A stretch of DNA of 64,000 nucleotides from the NCBI GenBank assembly GCA_002221725.1, contig NJFT01000026.1, positions 62,001 to 126,000 of the forward strand. The letters are read 5' to 3'. The notes beneath the pieces were generated by a model. The model worked only from the letters and a program-made list of their open reading frames with translations. It ran no database searches and was not told the origin of the DNA. This document shows positions 59,801-64,000 of the stretch, in pieces. The first letter of the stretch is position 1, and the number at the start of each line of letters is the position of its first letter. Both the position numbers and the translations under genes were made by a program. The DNA comes from Scedosporium boydii. Lineage: Eukaryota > Ascomycota > Sordariomycetes > Microascales > Microascaceae.

Positions 59801-61141
59801 AGACCTAATGCCCAGGATCCTAGGAGTGAAACTTTACGAGTGAGTAATGAATAATGGCAATGGAGAAGTGTCGGTATGGACTAAAGGTCACTTAAAAGTA
59901 GCAGGTGAAGAAACTGATCAATGCTGCCTTCCAGATTACCGTGGGTTATGCCCCGGGGAACCGGTCAAGATCGAGAACGATATACATCGAGACTTGGTTC
60001 TGGGTATCCCAAGAAAAGCCACTGTCTTCCCTATGCTAGACGAGGCTGGTCTCACATTCATTCTCGCTGCTTCCCCAAATGTGGAAGAACAACATAGCTT
60101 TTTTGCCCAAACATCTCGTCTTCCTGCGGCTACGGGCAAAGGCCGAACTTCTCAAAGGATCTGGTTGAGAGGCGCCATCGGTGAGCCTTCCTCTATAACG
60201 GGTGAACATGAGCCACTTCACCGGTCGGAGGCAGTAGTACGTACGAGTACGAGCGATCAGCAAGAACTGCAGTGGTATTCTGGTGCTGTCGGATAAGGGA
60301 TCAAGATGCATCGGATATCAGGTGCCAGAACGGGTATAGTTGAGATTTCCCCCGCACTGAGCTAGCAACCTGCTGCACTGATTGGGATGGACTTGCATGA
60401 TGTGGTGTACAGGCGAAATGGAAAGGGGGGCATGATGGACAATGCAAAACTGAGAGACGAGACAGTAATTTGTGTTGAAAGTGACGTATATAAACAATCG
60501 ACTTGATGTAAGAAGTACAATGACGGATTTCAATGATAGTCAACATGAAGCCTGGACTCTCGGTTCGGCACTACCCTGGAAATAGGACAATGTTCATACC
60601 ATCACCAAGCGGAAGGCATGTCATCTGCTGTCGCAGTTGAGTTCGGGGGGTTATATACCTATCGACGGACAGACCTTGGAGGATTATCAAGAAGAGGAGA
60701 AAACTGGAAACGAAGACAACGCCCAGTTAATCACACAGATCAATATGCACTTTGTCCACTATTCGATCTCCATTCTACGAAATAGAATAGTCGAGAGAGA
60801 TTGCCTCGTCAAGTCTGAACCCTCAAGTCCTCAAGTCGGTTCATGATGCTCCAGAGTCTCTGCAGGTGATAATCGAAAAAACGAGAAACGAGGAAGGAGC
60901 AACGAGCAATGAGGCAGCAACGAACAAGGAAGGAACCTCGACCCGCATCGCGCCTTCCCATCTTCCCATCTCCATCTCGAAGCCCAGAATAAGCCTTAAA
61001 TGCCAAATCTGGAGTCAGGATTTCCAACACCAGCAGGGAAGCGCGGCGGCCTTGGGAGTCACTCATCAATGGAATGCTTGAACTCCTGGGTCCCCAGAAA
61101 GTACCTGCTGGGTTCGAAACGCAGCGCGCGCGGAATAGAAC

Positions 61142-61144
<3 letters not shown>

Positions 61145-61202
<58 letters not shown>
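61145..61202. repeat. 58-nt poly(T) tract (poly(A) on the minus strand)
   Basis: An uninterrupted run of 58 T, continued by further T-rich sequence to about 61240. On the minus strand it reads as a poly(A) tail. Confidence 0.95.
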
Positions 61203-61430
61203 CTTTTTTTCTCTTTGCTCACTATTTTTTTTCTTCCGCCGTCTCCCGTCTTTGCCTTTTCTTTCGTACTTCGCTACAGTCTTATTTCTTTTCGATGCTG
61301 ATGCTCCCGGAATCATTGAACCTCCACGAAGTGTCAAGTGCCTAGTGTTCAGTTGTCTCTTCTTGTTATTGTCGACGAACAGGAGGGTGATCTACGAGAA
61401 GAAGACTCACGCTCCCCCATTATAGTACTG

Positions 61431-62220
61431 CTACGGTATCGGTCTGATTTGGTTTGACTGCCTCATCAAGGCGGAATAAGCTTTGAGTTCCTCATCATAC
61501 CGATGGGATGCTTCCGCCTTACCTTCGACTACCCTAGGAGCGTCTTCAGACCAGAATCTAGATACAGAGTCTTCCGCCTTAAACGAGATAAGAGGTGTAA
61601 ACCTGAGAGAGATATGCCAGGTGGAAAGACGCCCCATAGCATTTTTAGACACAAATACCACGCCAGAACCACACGCCGTCTGACTTCCAAGTTTTGGGCA
61701 TGATTAAGTTAGCAAGAGGACGCGTTTAGCTACGATCTCACGCCCTTCATCCTCGAAGATACCTACAAACTCTTCCCGGACCTTCTCAAACTTGACGAGG
61801 TCTCCACTGGCAGAGCACACATCTATTCCAAGTCTATAGGGTCGTCAATGTTCCACTTCGGGCCAAAAAAGATGTACTTGCATGAATATCAGTAAGTTGG
61901 AAGAGGAACTGCCCATTCAGTCAGCCCTGTTGTATGTATTGGTGAGCAAGCCCACGGAGGGGACCTTTGCAACGATATTAGCACAGCAATGTTTATCGTC
62001 AGATCTGACGTTATGGTGACTGAGGAAATGTTGGCCGCGGAAAGGGCTCTTCCCTTTCCGCAGCAAAAGGGTCCGTACATAAACATGTATCGCGCTTCTC
62101 AACAGTCCGCAGCACACCATCTGTTTCAAAGAACATAACAGCACAACCCAGCGGTATATTTTCTAGCACAATAGGATGGTAATCGTTGAAGCGAAGGAAA
62201 GCGACCCGTAGTTGGGGGAA
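61431..62220 (-). pseudogene. possible decayed protein gene
   Basis: Several stretches on the minus strand read as ordinary protein but in different frames, with stops between. These include VAFLRFNDYHPIVLENIPLG (about 62200-62140), DLVKFEKVREEFVGIFEDEG (about 61800-61740), and a 91-codon open frame at about 61703-61431 containing ISFKAEDSVSRFWSEDAPRV. The plus strand at 61730-61891 is also open for 53 codons and ends at a good GTAAGT donor, so the coding strand is not certain. I do not recognise the family. No ATG-initiated model works. Confidence 0.28.
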
Positions 62221-63933
62221 TGCGGCAGCTTCAATGCATACATACCTGTCGAAGTGCGATCACCTAGCTCATACTAGAAGTTCATCCTACAATGTGCCAA
62301 GCCCGCTGTATTTCCGAGGTTACGCGCCCGAGAACCGTGGATGAGAAGACGACTTGTGATGTAGGAACGTATCTATGGATGCTGGGGGGAATGCCTAGAT
62401 ATTCCAATCCCGCGTCTGTGTGGCTCCGGCTTCTCGGATCACAGTCATCTTGGTGTGGCTCAACGTTACTCCATGTATTTTTTGGTCCTCGCCATCGACG
62501 TTAATTCACACACGACGCACAGCGGCCCTGATACGTCCGCATGATACAGCATCTACGGCGCCTATTCTGCGGGGGTGGTAGATGCCGAGGCCTCGTCTCG
62601 CACTACACAACTCACCCAACCATCCATGGCCTCGCCACGGGTTACATGTTACTTGAATGCTTGATTCGGACAAGAGCCAGATGCTCTCCAACACTCGGGA
62701 CAAGCATATCGGGGTTCTGACCGGAAGGAGACGTATCTCGCCTCATGCATTATATTACTATCCGTGTTGACGGATGATTCGGATGTGATCGGGGCGTGGC
62801 CAAGCAGGAGTAGTGTGGGCATGGTGACCTCGACCGATGTGCCCCAGACAACAGACGCGGCCTCCGTCACTGCCGTCTCGTCTCTATATCTCTCGATGAA
62901 ATGGGAAGCCGGCATGAGATACAAACACGAAGCCCGATGAGCCCCGAGGATTGGGGTTGTCAAGGCACGAGCTCCCGAACTTGGATTCAACCCCGCTGGC
63001 GTCATACTCCCGACGTCACGCCGCTCGCCCGTATCTCTCGGTATGCATTGAAGTGTCTGAGTGAACAGGCAGTTAGAATCAACTTTTGGCGCACGAGAGG
63101 GATCAATGTCTGTTGGCGAGGTCACCACGTTGGCGAACGGGACGTGTTTCGTGGCCCTTTTTTCTTCTGTGCGGATGTGTATTGCGGATATGCATTTGCG
63201 GATGTGCGGATGTGGTGCTTGTTAGTCTCTTAACCACTTTGGGAAGGAAAGATGGAGTCCACTCGCAGTGTATCCACAACACCGCCGGTCTCCCCCTCAT
63301 CATCTCCGGAGGCATAGACTTCATACCCGTGGACCAAATATCGGAGGCTTGTTCTCATAGCCTCCTTCTACTTGTACATCCGCAAAGATGTGTAGAGTCG
63401 TCGCCTTCCCAACTTCACGTCGGGTTTGGCCTAGACGGAAGAAATACCACGTTCATTTGTGACAGCTTGTCCAAAGGCACAGGGGGTTCCGTTTCTCATT
63501 ACGGCAACGAACTTGCCAGTAGTTTACTTCACAAGGGCGGTGTGGGTATCAGGGTTATCAGGGTCCATCGCTGCAGGTGAGCTCGGTTCGTTCGGACCAT
63601 GCTCGGGGAGACCAGAAATCCGGGTTGCGTCGGGGAAGGACCCACAATTAACCGAAGTCGAGAAAAGTCCGGGCCGGCTGGATCCGCGCGGAAAGAGTTT
63701 GGAAAAGCCGACAAGGTGGACAATATGAGAACGATTGTATTCCAAACTGATTTTATTGGCATGAAATGATCCGAAGATCCTAAATACAATAAACTAGAGG
63801 GGAAAAAAAAAAGGTCATTCTATGTCATTAGTTGCTAGTCTATCGTTACTCTAGTCGCCCTGTGTCCGTGGTTTCATCCCTCGCCTGCTTCAAGAATGGC
63901 ATTAGAAGTGTTCCTCCCGTGCCTGTCAGGACT

Positions 63934-64000
63934 TTAGTCGCCGAAGATGAGCTGGCCAAGTTCTGTCTTGCAGGCCCCTTCCACGGCTGCTTCGACGGTA
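63934..64000 (-). CDS. possible 3' end of a gene running off the right edge
   Basis: On the minus strand a frame is open from the edge to TAA at 63936-63934. Its last 21 codons have a plausible composition (AAVEGACKTELGQLIFGD). Too short to identify; it could be chance. Confidence 0.25.
   Translation of the reverse strand, partial: TVEAAVEGACKTELGQLIFGD

Larger units (their letters stand above)
59801..63933. other. gene-poor distal stretch with poly(T), tRNA-like and decayed coding fragments
   Basis: I see no intact gene. A 149-codon frame from the ATG at 59847 looks like 3' flank of the regulator. A poly(T) tract is at 61145. Coding-like but broken fragments lie at about 61430-62220, mostly on the minus strand. 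An open minus frame at 62649-63128 has normal amino-acid composition but no recognised family and no splice support. A GCGGATGTG-type imperfect repeat is near 63170-63215. Confidence 0.4.

Noticed and set aside
59847..60296. 149-codon frame just after the Zn2Cys6 regulator
   Set aside because: It has an ATG but no domain, no splice context and lies in the expected 3' untranslated region; noted as noncoding.
61000..61425. Frame encoding a poly-phenylalanine tract
   Set aside because: It is only the translation of the poly(T) run.

Overview
The window is nuclear DNA of a filamentous ascomycete (Pezizomycotina; Sordariomycetes-like, class not proven). Nearly every gene is broken by short introns, mostly 58-160 nt, with GTAAGT-type donors, CTAAC/CTAAT branch sites and CAG/TAG acceptors. 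The gene set is fungal: Zn2Cys6 regulator, DUF3433 and 2EXR proteins, RIB3, REI1, NSE2. Two tRNA genes are single-copy and dispersed. Exon structures below were built by hand from splice signals and phase; for all multi-exon genes called intact the summed exon length is a multiple of three.

Layout. 1-1.7 kb: 3' part of a DUF3433 membrane protein. 2.55 kb: tRNA-Glu. 3.4-5.9 kb: divergent pair NSE2 (SUMO ligase of SMC5/6) and a metallophosphoesterase. 6.5-11.6 kb: poorly conserved lineage genes: a 2EXR protein, two nucleotidyltransferase-like genes (one frameshifted) and an orphan with a possible mitochondrial presequence. 11.9-29.2 kb: housekeeping block with an unknown membrane-anchored protein, COQ3, RIB3, REI1, HUL4 (HECT E3) and an STK32/YANK-type kinase. 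29.2-37.4 kb: a gene-poor stretch of 8.3 kb rich in a 9-bp near-palindrome, TACGAAGTA/TACGGAGTA.

37.4-59.8 kb is metabolic: hydroxyacid-oxoacid transhydrogenase, dienelactone hydrolase, a DLH-like/SnoaL fusion, an SDR, a flavin monooxygenase, a decayed SRPK-like kinase with a tRNA-Ala right behind it, a 2,3-dihydroxybenzoate decarboxylase, a salicylate-hydroxylase-like FAD monooxygenase, and a Zn2Cys6 regulator divergent from that monooxygenase. The decarboxylase and the monooxygenase would both yield catechol, so I read 51-60 kb as a probable salicylate/dihydroxybenzoate catabolic cluster, perhaps extending to 40 kb. No ring-cleavage dioxygenase is visible in the window.

59.8-64 kb has no intact gene I can support. 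It holds a 58-nt poly(T) tract, a tRNA-like sequence and decayed coding fragments. A possible 3' gene end on the minus strand touches the right edge.
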